A stretch of DNA of 64,000 bases, from contig CM043945.1 in the NCBI GenBank assembly GCA_014529385.2, forward strand, positions 148,911,241 to 148,975,240, written 5' to 3'. The position numbers were made by a program, and so were the translations under genes. The stretch is from Adiantum capillus-veneris. Its lineage: Eukaryota; Streptophyta; Polypodiopsida; Polypodiales; Pteridaceae. Positions 45,573 through 54,745 of the stretch are shown piece by piece. Position 1 is the stretch's first letter. Every line of letters starts with the position of its first letter. The notes below the pieces were generated by a model that was given only the letters and a program-made list of their open reading frames with translations, was not told where the DNA came from and did not search any database.

Positions 45573-45586
45573 CTCCCCCCTTCCTT
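45573..45586 (-). other. Polypurine tract of B
   Basis: The minus strand reads AAGGAAGGGGGGAG just after the end of the protease frame (stop at 45594) and before TGTTTGCTG. Confidence 0.75.
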
Positions 45587-45593
45587 GGGTAGA

Positions 45594-48113
45594 TCATACC
45601 ATTTGAAATGAGCTTGTCACCCTTTGAAACCAATTGTTCCAGTTGGTAATAGGTGAGGATTTTTGCCAGTAGTTTTCTATTACCCTAGGTGCCTCGTCAA
45701 GTTGCAAGGGTGGTAAGGTACTCTCCCAGGATCGAACTTGAAGTGGTTCATCAGGTGATTCTTGAACACTGGGAGGTGTGGATTCTTTTGTAGCTTCATT
45801 GAGGTCCACTACTATAGATGGAGGCGGTGTAGAAGCTTTTACCTCTATGGATGTATTACATGAGGAGCTAGAATCTTCATGGGACTCCCCCCTTCCCGAG
45901 CTAGGTGGAACAAATCGTTCTTTCTTTGGTACCCAAACTAGCTCGGGAGCGGGTGTGTAGCATTCTGTGATTTTTTCCTTTCCACGATCATTGATTCGTT
46001 TTGGAGCTACGGGATTGGGCTCACTTGGGTCAGGTGATAGGTAAGAGCACAATCTACATTTTGGCACCCAGATTTGATCATTTCCTTGATAGTAGCCTTG
46101 GGCTTCCAATAGTCGTTTAGGGATCCATCGCAACATTTTCTTACTTTTCTTGGAGCGAGTGCTACGTTTCTTACAAGGCTTCTGTTTTATGGTCACTAAA
46201 GAAGCTTTAGGGACCCACTTGTATGTTTTCTTTGTTACCTTAGGATGAGTCTCGTCGGAAGCGATATGCATTGCTTGTAGCATATTTAAGGGTATAGGCA
46301 TTTCATCCCCCTCAGGTGTTACCCAGGTCGTCCCCCTATTTCCCCAAGTGTCTATGGTTGATGCTAGGTGGACCCAATCCACATTGTCCGACTCAGTCAT
46401 CCCAGGTAGGATATCCATATAAGGAGAATCTTGGCCAATGTCTGTATCCTTCTTACAAGTATAACAATATTGTAGTGGGGCCGAGTGAACTGTGGTGTCA
46501 GAGCGATGATCAATAATGGTTTTACTCCCTAAGGGGTGTACCTTACCAGTCACCAAATCCACTCTAAAGACATAGTCTTGGAATTGCAAATAGACATGAT
46601 TTTTAGACCAATCATGAACCATTTGTGCTTCCCTCATGAATGGTCGTCCTAAAATCATTTCATATGACATAAGGTGTTTAGAGAAATCCATTACAATGAA
46701 CGTATGTCGTACCTTGTGTCCTAGAACTTTGATCTTAAGATCCTTGAGCATCCCCATAGGTTTGGCTATGGTACCATTTGCCATCTTTACCACAATGTTA
46801 GTAACACTGAGGCGGGGTTTTCCCATTGATTCCCAACAATCTTTTGTAACGATGCTAACTCCCGCACCACCATCAAGAATTCCCTTTATAGTTAATCCCT
46901 TGGTAGTGATGGGTAGGGTCGCATTAGACTCGTCGCCTTCAAAATACTTCCCTAATTCGTTAATGGGTACCTCAATCACAGACTCGTGTCCATCTAAGTC
47001 AAGTGATTGCACATGATTTTCCTCATCAATCATAATCGAGTCAGGCCTATTTGGTTGCGCAAAGTGTGGTAATCCCGTTCGTAGCTCTCCGTTAAGGAAT
47101 GCTCGAAGTGCAAGGAATAACTCAGGATCTCCATACAGCTTTGCTATGATCGTGGTTCGGACCTCAGAAGACATGAAGTCCACTAGTTTGGCAACATTCA
47201 TTGGCGTTTTGCAGGGTGTAGGTCCTTGACTAGGAACTGGTGAGGATGGAATCTCATATTCCTCAATGGGATCAGGTATTCCTTCGTTAAACATCCTTTC
47301 CAACAAGAAAGGTGTATGCTCACTTTCTGATGTCCCGTCCTCACTCCCTTCTTGGATGATACTAGATATGGCTAACGGTCTATGGTTCATGTGGGGTGGA
47401 TGAACTTGCGTGGGAAACACTGTGTCATGAATTTTGACATGCATGGGTTCTGGTTCTAGTTTCCTTTGAGTCTCCTCCACTAAACCTCTTAGATGTTTCA
47501 CCTGCTCAATCTCGTCTACTGGGTTTGGGTACGTCCCAATCTTCTTTTTACGATTCTTCCCTTTTTGCCCCTGCGGTTTATCTTGGGGGTCTTGGATTGG
47601 ATTTGGAAACACTTGTGGTGTTTTCAGAGGCTCTTTATGATTTTCTCTTATTCGGTTTTCATTTGGTTCCATGTTACGGTTTTCTTTGTCGGTCTTTCTC
47701 TTTGTGGTATTGGTTCTAGTCTCCATTGTCTCGACTGAATCTGAATCATCCTCGAGGTCATTCATATACACGGGGTCATCTCCTGTTCCTATGTTTGTTT
47801 TGGAACTTGGCTTTGAATTTTCCGTATTCTGCGACTTCTTCCTTTGTGTCTTCTTTTTCTTTGCTTGGATAACTGACGCGGTATCTCTCTCTTCGAGGAT
47901 ATGTCCTGGCCCTTGAAGCATGGACCGTGTAATCGCATAAGCGGGTGCGACGGGTGGTATTGGCGATGTCACACTAGCAATTTCGACCAAATTTAGGGGT
48001 GTGATTTTAGGCGCATTTGGGTTATAGGGGCATTGGGCAATCAAGTGATCTATGCCACAACGATTACATGTGAGTATTGGCATTGCAGACGTGCTCCCTT
48101 GATTCATTTGCAT
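45594..48113 (-). CDS. B protease-containing half (knuckle, retropepsin, novel C-terminus)
   Basis: 839 codons in the same frame as the ORF upstream, from which one TAG separates it. A zinc knuckle CNRCGIDHLIAQC lies near residues 15-35, then a long charged linker. The protease is near residues 390-520: GILDGGAGVSIV, where the D-S/T-G triad reads D-G-G, and ILGRPFMREAQMVHDW. After it come about 300 residues found in no pol domain I know, with W-(V/I)-P-K four times (about 630, 663, 683, 726) and Pro/Ser/Glu-rich tails. The frame ends at the purine tract, so there is no room for RT. Confidence 0.85.
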   Translation of the reverse strand: MQMNQGSTSAMPILTCNRCGIDHLIAQCPYNPNAPKITPLNLVEIASVTSPIPPVAPAYAITRSMLQGPGHILEERDTASVIQAKKKKTQRKKSQNTENSKPSSKTNIGTGDDPVYMNDLEDDSDSVETMETRTNTTKRKTDKENRNMEPNENRIRENHKEPLKTPQVFPNPIQDPQDKPQGQKGKNRKKKIGTYPNPVDEIEQVKHLRGLVEETQRKLEPEPMHVKIHDTVFPTQVHPPHMNHRPLAISSIIQEGSEDGTSESEHTPFLLERMFNEGIPDPIEEYEIPSSPVPSQGPTPCKTPMNVAKLVDFMSSEVRTTIIAKLYGDPELFLALRAFLNGELRTGLPHFAQPNRPDSIMIDEENHVQSLDLDGHESVIEVPINELGKYFEGDESNATLPITTKGLTIKGILDGGAGVSIVTKDCWESMGKPRLSVTNIVVKMANGTIAKPMGMLKDLKIKVLGHKVRHTFIVMDFSKHLMSYEMILGRPFMREAQMVHDWSKNHVYLQFQDYVFRVDLVTGKVHPLGSKTIIDHRSDTTVHSAPLQYCYTCKKDTDIGQDSPYMDILPGMTESDNVDWVHLASTIDTWGNRGTTWVTPEGDEMPIPLNMLQAMHIASDETHPKVTKKTYKWVPKASLVTIKQKPCKKRSTRSKKSKKMLRWIPKRLLEAQGYYQGNDQIWVPKCRLCSYLSPDPSEPNPVAPKRINDRGKEKITECYTPAPELVWVPKKERFVPPSSGRGESHEDSSSSCNTSIEVKASTPPPSIVVDLNEATKESTPPSVQESPDEPLQVRSWESTLPPLQLDEAPRVIENYWQKSSPITNWNNWFQRVTSSFQMV

Positions 48114-50762
48114 CTATGAAGCATTCTTTTGCAGCCTAATAGGGCACTCCGCTGCTCGATGTGGTCCACCACACTCGTAGCATTGAAGAGGTGGCCTCCT
48201 AGCCTGGGTGTTGATATTTTGACCTCTGGATGCGAGAGCAGCAGCTTGATAAACCGGCTTGACTTGTCCCCAACAATCTTCCATGTAGTATATAGGACAT
48301 TCTTCCAATGTATCAAGTCCGTAGGCAATACTAGTGTCTATTTCCTCCTCACAGCCATCTGCATAAGCATTTGATGGCTCGCAACCCACTTGGTTCATAG
48401 GGGCGACTCTTGGATGCGGGGGCTGCGGTCCTAGCACAGGAGGTGGTAGCGGTGTAGCTTGTACAACATTTTGAGATCTAGGGACCATGTGTTGCGGTAG
48501 TTGCTCAACAGGTGGAGCAGGCATCAATACAGGAGCTCGAGGCGCATCCGTCCAGGCTACAGGTGGTCTATTTGCCATCATACGTTTGATCATTAAACAA
48601 TCCTTAGCTTGGTGACCATACCTACCACATGCGTTGCAAGTTCCATTAAATTTTACTCTAAACGTAGGGCACTCACTAGTGCTATGTGGACCTAAGCAAA
48701 TGGAACACCATTGTTGCTCCCTTCTTGGATACATGTGACTATTTTGAGGGGGTCGATTATCCTTAAGAGACTCTTGGTTTGCCTTGGTGAGGTCTATCAA
48801 GAAGGTCTCAAATACCTTTGGCTCATTGGCAATGGGATTTGCAGTCATGGGTTCATACTCAATGGCTTGTGAGCTAGTGGATCTCGTGTCAGTAGACACC
48901 CTCATGCCTGCTATCATCAAGTTGTCCTCTAGTTGGATTGCATTGGCAGTGACATCTTCCCAGGTTGTGATACCTCTAATCACTAGTCCATTATAGATTC
49001 CTTCATTCCTCAACCCTCGAATGAATCGATCAAGCAGTTGGTTATTGTTGAAGCGCTCATTTACAGGGCAGCGAGAGTTTAAGTGCTTTAGACGACTAAT
49101 GAAGTCCCTTACTGACTCTCCTTCCTTACGTTCGGCCTTCTGTAGCTGAGATGCTACACCCCAAAGCACACCTTCTCGTATGTACTCCTTTAGAAACAAC
49201 CTTCGAAGGGTAGGGTAGATTGTTTTCTCGTCCACCCTTAGGGTCCTATACCAATCTCCAGCCTTCCCACTTAATGTCAAGCTTAAGGCATTGCACTTAT
49301 GTAGTTCGTTGCGTTCCCCTAAGGAATCACATACTTGTTCAAACACTTCAATGTGTTTCCTAGCATCTTCGTCCCCATTGAATTTTTGCGTGAGTTTGGC
49401 AATTTGTACTGCCTTACTTCTAGGCTCTCTATCAGATGCGTGACGCATATTTTCCGCGATAGATCGACCTATGGTTTGAGCAAACGCTGCCAAGTCACCT
49501 ATGTGAGGAGGCAGGGCCGGTGGAGGTACTCTTGGAATCATATGTGGGAGAGGAACGGGTACCGGTCTTGGCATATGTGTGGATGATGCAGGATATGGAA
49601 CATAATCGGGCATAGGTCCACTCGGATAAGAGCTAGGGAGCGGCACTCGAGGAGCATAAGCAAGTGGTACAATTGGAGGTGTGGGGGCCATGTGTGCATA
49701 AGGGGCTAGAGGAACATACGGTCGAGGCCCCATATTAGGTACTACGACACTAGGTAGTGGCACTGCGCTAACCGTAGATGTCATCGGTACATTCTCTATC
49801 AGGCTTATCCCTGGAGTGAGCACTGTGTTTTCCTTAATAGAGGGTTGAGCCAAGTTAGGGAAGCTAAAGTTTTCGCTCGGAGGCTCAGATTGCATAGAGA
49901 CCCCAGGTGAAATGACGTAAGATGGGTCCATGGGACTCATTAGAGGAGTCTCCATTTGTGATAGAGTAGGCTGTTGAGCCTTGCTCGTATCCAGAAATCT
50001 CATGGGGCCAGTTGAGAGTATATTTACCCCTCGGTTTTGCCTTTCTGATTGAATAATGCCATGGATAACATTACAGATCATTTTCTGTTGATCTTCGATG
50101 CTCGTGGCACTAGAGGTGGATTGTACAATCTCTATCCATCCTACATGGTAGGCTTGGCCAGAGTGTAGATCCGTCAACACCTCAGTGTGGAGGTCGTATG
50201 TCCAATGATCATTAATGAACAATCCTTCTAGAGTCGACGTGTTAATGGTTTCTTGTGAGGTAGAAGCAATGTTGCTCCCCGTGGTTTTACTTGTCACCAA
50301 CGGTACTCTAGAGAGAACTTCTGAAGGAGGCAGCTCAACAGGGCCTTCTTGGTAAGAAGTTGGCAGGATATCCACATGGACACTCTTTGGGGGTGTGGGG
50401 TCCACGTGCGATGTGAAAGGAGAGTCCACTTTCCCACCCCCTTCGTGTGCTTCATTTGCATCAGGTTCCGAGCGAGTAGCTCTACCTAATGTTTCCATGA
50501 AACGGCTAAACATACTAGTACTAGGCTGTGGAGCTTCGGGAGGTGCATGGCCTTCTCTCTCAGTGTTTTGGGTAGGGTATGCTTCCATGATTTCTGAGTC
50601 GGAGGAGGAATCACTAGCGGCTATTTTAGGGTCTTGGGTGGTGCTACCTTGTGTCCCCGTTGAGGGTCTAGAGCTTATCGTGGATGGGTAATGGGTGTCC
50701 GTATGAACAGAGGCACCCTCAATATGCTCGTGTTCTAACACTCGCCCAGAGCGTAAGTGCAT
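48114..50762 (-). CDS. B Gag
   Basis: 882 codons from the ATG at 50762 (MHLRSGRVLEHEHIEG). Residues 1-450 are low-complexity, Ser/Thr- then Pro-rich. The retrotransposon Gag domain is near 460-640 (SGKAGDWYRTLRVDEKT, FISRLKHLNSRCPV, LLDRFIRGL). Three zinc knuckles follow near 685, 708 and 860: CSICLGPHSTSEC, CNACGRYGHQAKDC and CYECGGPHRAAEC. The first and third have only three residues between the second Cys and His. The frame ends at TAG 48114-48116, followed by ATGCAAATG. C reads a leucine codon there. The C-element homologue starts at the same MHLRS. Confidence 0.9.
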   Translation of the reverse strand: MHLRSGRVLEHEHIEGASVHTDTHYPSTISSRPSTGTQGSTTQDPKIAASDSSSDSEIMEAYPTQNTEREGHAPPEAPQPSTSMFSRFMETLGRATRSEPDANEAHEGGGKVDSPFTSHVDPTPPKSVHVDILPTSYQEGPVELPPSEVLSRVPLVTSKTTGSNIASTSQETINTSTLEGLFINDHWTYDLHTEVLTDLHSGQAYHVGWIEIVQSTSSATSIEDQQKMICNVIHGIIQSERQNRGVNILSTGPMRFLDTSKAQQPTLSQMETPLMSPMDPSYVISPGVSMQSEPPSENFSFPNLAQPSIKENTVLTPGISLIENVPMTSTVSAVPLPSVVVPNMGPRPYVPLAPYAHMAPTPPIVPLAYAPRVPLPSSYPSGPMPDYVPYPASSTHMPRPVPVPLPHMIPRVPPPALPPHIGDLAAFAQTIGRSIAENMRHASDREPRSKAVQIAKLTQKFNGDEDARKHIEVFEQVCDSLGERNELHKCNALSLTLSGKAGDWYRTLRVDEKTIYPTLRRLFLKEYIREGVLWGVASQLQKAERKEGESVRDFISRLKHLNSRCPVNERFNNNQLLDRFIRGLRNEGIYNGLVIRGITTWEDVTANAIQLEDNLMIAGMRVSTDTRSTSSQAIEYEPMTANPIANEPKVFETFLIDLTKANQESLKDNRPPQNSHMYPRREQQWCSICLGPHSTSECPTFRVKFNGTCNACGRYGHQAKDCLMIKRMMANRPPVAWTDAPRAPVLMPAPPVEQLPQHMVPRSQNVVQATPLPPPVLGPQPPHPRVAPMNQVGCEPSNAYADGCEEEIDTSIAYGLDTLEECPIYYMEDCWGQVKPVYQAAALASRGQNINTQARRPPLQCYECGGPHRAAECPIRLQKNAS

Positions 50763-51720
50763 GTGCTTTTGATACCCTAAGGTGTCAAAAAGCTGCTCTA
50801 GGAGGCCTTGTGACTAGTTTTTAACGTGTTTTTTGTTTGTTTTTTTGCTAGATTTTTTAGAGCGTGTCGTGGAATGGGCCGTGTGATAGCTCAAAACGAG
50901 CGTATCGGTCAGAGGGTCGTGCCGTGCTTTACAGCCCTCCGTTTGGTCACTCTATGCCCTCGGAATCCCTAAAACTGTCAATTTCCAGTAGGAAACTAGG
51001 CCCAAACTAGAAAGTCTAAGGGTGCAAGTGGGAAGAGAAAGGAGGAGAGTGGAGGACTTGTCCCACATGCTCTCATTCTCTCTTGAGGGAGTAGGGTATA
51101 TATATAAGAGTGAGTCTAGTATATATCATAAGACTGAGGCCTAGGGCTTGGGCTTGGGCTTGGGCTTGGGAAAATGATCCCAATCCCGATCTATCTTTTA
51201 CCCAAACCAACCCGTCCGTTTTAAGAGTCACATTTTTTATTTTCGAAAAATTTCGCCGCCGCTCACTCGCGTTTTAAATTTCCGAAATTTTTTTTTTTTT
51301 AATAATTTTTTTTTCCAGAATTTTTTTTTTTTTTGGAGAAAAAATAAAAAAATTTTATTATTTTTTTTTTGGTGCAGAAAATACAGAAATTGAAAACGCA
51401 GATATGCAGAAATTGCAGAAATTGAAAACGCAGAAATTGAAAATGCAGAAATGCAGGAAATTGAAAAAACGCAGAAATGCAAAAAATTGCAGAAATTGAA
51501 ACCACCGAAATTGAAAATGCAGAAATTGCAGAAATTGAAAAAAACGCAAGAAATGCAGAAAATTGAAAAAGCACAGACAATAGCAGAAATTGAAACTTGA
51601 CAGAAAATGCAGAAAACGCAAAAAACAGAAATCTCCACACACTCCTTCCCTACCTTTCCTATGATAGAAATTGCATCACAAGGAAGCGTAAAGTGCTAAC
51701 CGAGCTTAGTGTAGGGCATA
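50763..51720 (-). other. Leader of B between primer site and gag
   Basis: About 960 bases without a plausible gene. It holds a GGGCTT hexamer repeat (51147-51170), A/T runs, and a 14-mer repeat array (51375-51630). C has a similar leader with a CCCGTC hexamer repeat at the matching place. Confidence 0.7.
51375..51630. repeat. Degenerate tandem repeat GCAGAAATTGAAAA
   Basis: About 18 imperfect units of 8-15 bases (GCAGAAATTGAAAA, GCAGAAAT) in tandem. All three minus frames stay open because of composition, giving Phe/Ser/Cys-rich ORFs that I do not call genes. Confidence 0.85.
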
Positions 51721-51738
51721 TCCCCGGCAGCGGCGCCA
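51721..51738 (-). other. Primer-binding site of B (tRNA-Asp type)
   Basis: The minus strand reads TGGCGCCGCTGCCGGGGA, complementary to the 3' end of plant tRNA-Asp with one mismatch (GCTGCC for GTTGCC). It starts four bases from the LTR. Such primers are typical of Athila-like elements. Confidence 0.85.
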
Positions 51739-51742
51739 AAAA

Positions 51743-51981
51743 TGTGCGCTCCTTGCCGCACTGTTGAAGCAAGGGACTTGCCAATACACCGTGTGCGAGC
51801 CACAAACGGCTCCAAGCACACAACAAGCCTAAACTAGCAAGCTCAAGAGAACAAAGGGTGTGTCACTCACCGCTCTACGCTCGCCTTCGTGGTGGATTCC
51901 TCGCCGCGATGAAGAAGAAGCTGCAGTCGTGCCGCGCTCAACCGCCTCGCCGCCGTCGTGCCTTCGTAATGCTCGATCGCA

Positions 51982-52057
<76 letters not shown>

Positions 52058-52342
52058 AGGAGGTGAAGAAGAAGAAGATGGAGATGGAGCAAGAGCACTC
52101 TTCTATTGCACAAATGAGAGAATGAGTAAAAATTAGGTTTAGTTGGCTTTTATAGGAGCTCACCCCATTCACACTTGGGCACCCATGCTTAACCAACTAA
52201 TCCCTTGAATGTCCAAGTTAAAGTGCGCCTCTCATCGGCGATCACTCTACCTTTCCCTATTGGTCCGACAAGCCCGGTACCTGACTCTAAATATTACAAC
52301 GTTTATAGATCATAGGGTGTCCGTGTGCCATGAGGGTTAACA
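51743..52342 (-). repeat. 5' LTR of B (600 bp)
   Basis: Minus-strand TGTTAACCCTCATGG ... GGAGCGCACA. It contains a TATAAAA box (52148-52154), a CT/GA repeat (about 51983-52034) and a CA/GT repeat (about 52035-52058). It is homologous throughout to the C 5' LTR at 53013-53716. Confidence 0.9.
52148..52154 (-). promoter_or_regulatory. TATA box in LTR of B
   Basis: CTATAAAAGCC on the minus strand. C has CATATAAAAGG at the matching place (53226-53232). Confidence 0.65.
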
Positions 52343-53012
52343 GCCAAAATGGCTAGTGCATACTTTGTGTGACAGTAAATTGGATGCACCTTTGTCTTGT
52401 TGTACTCATTCAGGTTCTTGTCGTGCATCTTATGCATCAGATTGTTATGCTTTGGCTATTTCTAGCTTATGTGATGTAGAGAAAACTCTGTCTTTTGATG
52501 AAGCACAAAATTCAAAAAATTGGATAGTCGCCATGCAATCAAAATATGATGCACTTATAGAAAATGACACATGCATGTTGTGTGATTTTCCTCCTAGCAA
52601 AAAAGCCATTGGTACAAAGTGGGTTTACAAAGTTTCCTAAGTGGGATGGTGAGATTGATAGCTATAAGGCTCGACTTATTGCAAAAGGCTATGCACAATA
52701 AAAAGGCATAGATTATGAAGAAACATTTTCTCCCACTTGTCGTATGACTATTGTACATTAATCAGACATTGTTACTGCTTTCTTGAATGGTGACATATTT
52801 GAAGAAGTTTATGTAACACAGCCTCACAGTTTTGTCAAGAAAGGACAAGAGGATAAAGTGTACAAATACAAAAAAGATTTGTATGGGTTGAAGCAGTCTC
52901 CTCATGCTTGGTATGAGAAAGCTGACACTCATTTGGTTAAACAAGGCTTTTGTAACACTTCAATGGAAAGCACTTTGTATGTAAAGTGTGAGGTTGATGT
53001 ACTTCTCGCTGT
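52343..53012 (+). mobile_element. Copia fragment D, right part (RT)
   Basis: Continues D after B, from GCCAAAATGGCTAGTGCA. It encodes the RT start (NWIVAMQSKYDALIENDT, AIGTKWVYKV), then has a frameshift, stops and a deletion relative to A of the FLCALAAHFGWDVHQ segment. It resumes at FLNGDIFEEVYVTQP and ends before the YVDD box where C inserts. An old pseudogene. Confidence 0.9.
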
Positions 53013-53371
53013 TGTTAACTACTTACGGACACCCTACACTTACAGACACCCTATCACCTTTGACGGACGCCTTATCACTTTATTTGAGTCATGGATTGGG
53101 CTTGTCAGTCCTAAAGGTGCGTAGGTGATTGCCGATGAGAGGCGCACCACTGATCCTATTTTTACATGATTTTTTCTATGACCCGCCCCCACTGAGGGCG
53201 TCCATGTGTGAATGGGTCAGATTCATATAAAAGGTCCATTTTGACCTAAAATACTCATTATTTGAGGTGCATGCTAAAGAAGTGCTCTTGCTCTACCTCT
53301 ACTTTCTTCTCCATTGTGTGCTCATGCGTGTGTGTGTGTGTGTGTGCGTGTGTGCGCGCATGCACGCGTGC

Positions 53372-53430
<59 letters not shown>

Positions 53431-53437
53431 CGTGAGT

Positions 53438-53493
<56 letters not shown>

Positions 53494-53716
53494 GAGCATT
53501 GCGGTGGCATCGCGGCGACTAAGCACGACAGCGATGGCGGCTTCTTCTTCTTCACGGCATGATATCCTTCACGATGAAAAGCATTGAGCGGTGAGTGACA
53601 CACCATTGCCCCTTTGAGCTTGCTAGGATAGTCAATTGTGTGCAAGCAGCCATTCGTGGCACGCACATAGTGTTTGGCAAGTTCCCAACCTTCGACACAT
53701 GCGGTAAAAGCGTACA
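53013..53716 (+). repeat. 5' LTR of C (704 bp)
   Basis: TGTTAACTACTTACGG ... AAAAGCGTACA. Alignable with the B 5' LTR through the TATA box, GT repeat (53325-53350), long GA repeat (about 53375-53490), GAGCGGTGAGTGACACACC and the end. Confidence 0.88.
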
Positions 53717-53720
53717 TTTT

Positions 53721-53738
53721 TTGTGCCATTTTTGGGGA
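53721..53738 (+). other. Degraded primer-binding site of C
   Basis: TTGTGCCATTTTTGGGGA at the place of B's TGGCGCCGCTGCCGGGGA; about 11 of 18 positions still match. Confidence 0.6.
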
Positions 53739-54745
53739 TTGCCTTGCACTAAGCTTCAGAAGCACTCAGTGCTACCTCATGTGAAGCCAATCACTTCTGT
53801 CATTTTTTGTATTTTTTGAGTTGTGTTAGATCTGTTAGTGGCTGCAATGTGCAGGTTTTAGCAGGTTTTGTTAGCTCTGTTAATTGCTGCAATGTGCAAG
53901 TTTTGTTAGATCTGGTAAGCTCTGTAAGGTGTAGGTTTTAGCAGGTCTATTAGTTAGTGTAGTTCTATAATGTGCAGCAGACAGTGAGTAGGTTGAGTAT
54001 TCTATGAGTGTACAGTTTGTTGTGTTAGGCAGTGTGTGTGCAGTGCTAATTAGTGTCGATTAGTTATGTTAGGTGTAGGTAGCTTAGACAGAGCTCCCAG
54101 GTGCAGTTGTGTGGGCGCGTGAGGCAGGCTTCATGTGTGAGCTCAAGGCCCACGCAGTTGAACATTATCCACATATAGTTTTTTTGAAAAATGTTTTTTC
54201 GTTTTTTTTTAGAGATAAAAAAAATGGATGGAAAATCTGAGACCAAAAAGAAATTCCAAAAAAGAAAGGAAAAAATATTATATTAAAAGAAAGAATTGGG
54301 ATCGGGATCATTCCCCGTCCCCGTCCCCGTCCCCGTCTCCGAGCCCGAGCCCAGGCCCAGGCCTTAGGCCTTAGTCTTATGATATAGCATAGACACTACT
54401 ATATATATAAAGACTACCCCCTCAAGGTGAAGGGAGGACATGCGGGACAAGTCCTTCAAGTCCTCCATCCTTCCCTTCACACTTACCCATTGATCTTACT
54501 AATTTTAGCCTTCTTCTCGACTAGGAAAAGATTGTTTTTAGGATTCCGAGGGCTCTAAGTAACCAAATTGGAGGTTGTAAAGCACGGCATATCCCCCTAA
54601 CCAAGACTCTCATTTTGAGCTATCACACGCCATATTCTGTGGCTTGGTTAAAAAATTGAGGGTAAATTTGGGTTGCAAACACCCAAAAAACTAGGTGAGC
54701 AGCCTTCAAGGGCACTCACCAACACTTTTAGAGTGTTGAGGTCAC
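53739..54745 (+). other. Leader of C
   Basis: About 1 kb without a gene: repeats of TTAGATCTGTTAG and GTGCAGG (53825-54070), A-rich runs, and CCCGTC hexamers (about 54315-54345). Confidence 0.65.

Larger units (their letters stand above)
45034..52342 (-). mobile_element. Non-autonomous gypsy-type element B (gag-protease only)
   Basis: 7309 bp with perfect target duplication GCCAA. On the minus strand: 600-bp 5' LTR, tRNA-Asp primer site, repeat-rich leader, and a gag-protease frame of about 1720 codons with one in-frame TAG. A purine tract and a 3' LTR end follow. No RT, RNase H or integrase is encoded. The Asp-type primer and gag/protease similarity to H suggest an Athila/Tat-related origin. 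The open frames suggest insertion later than most neighbours. Confidence 0.88.

Noticed and set aside
46636-47016. Plus-strand ORF of 126 codons
   Set aside because: Antisense shadow of the B protease.
51237-51642. Three overlapping Phe/Cys/Ser-rich minus ORFs
   Set aside because: All three frames are open because of the 14-mer repeat; no start context or homology.
51860-52136. ORFs rich in Ser-Leu and Thr-His (also 53299-53765)
   Set aside because: They are translations of CT/GA and CA/GT microsatellites in the B and C LTRs.
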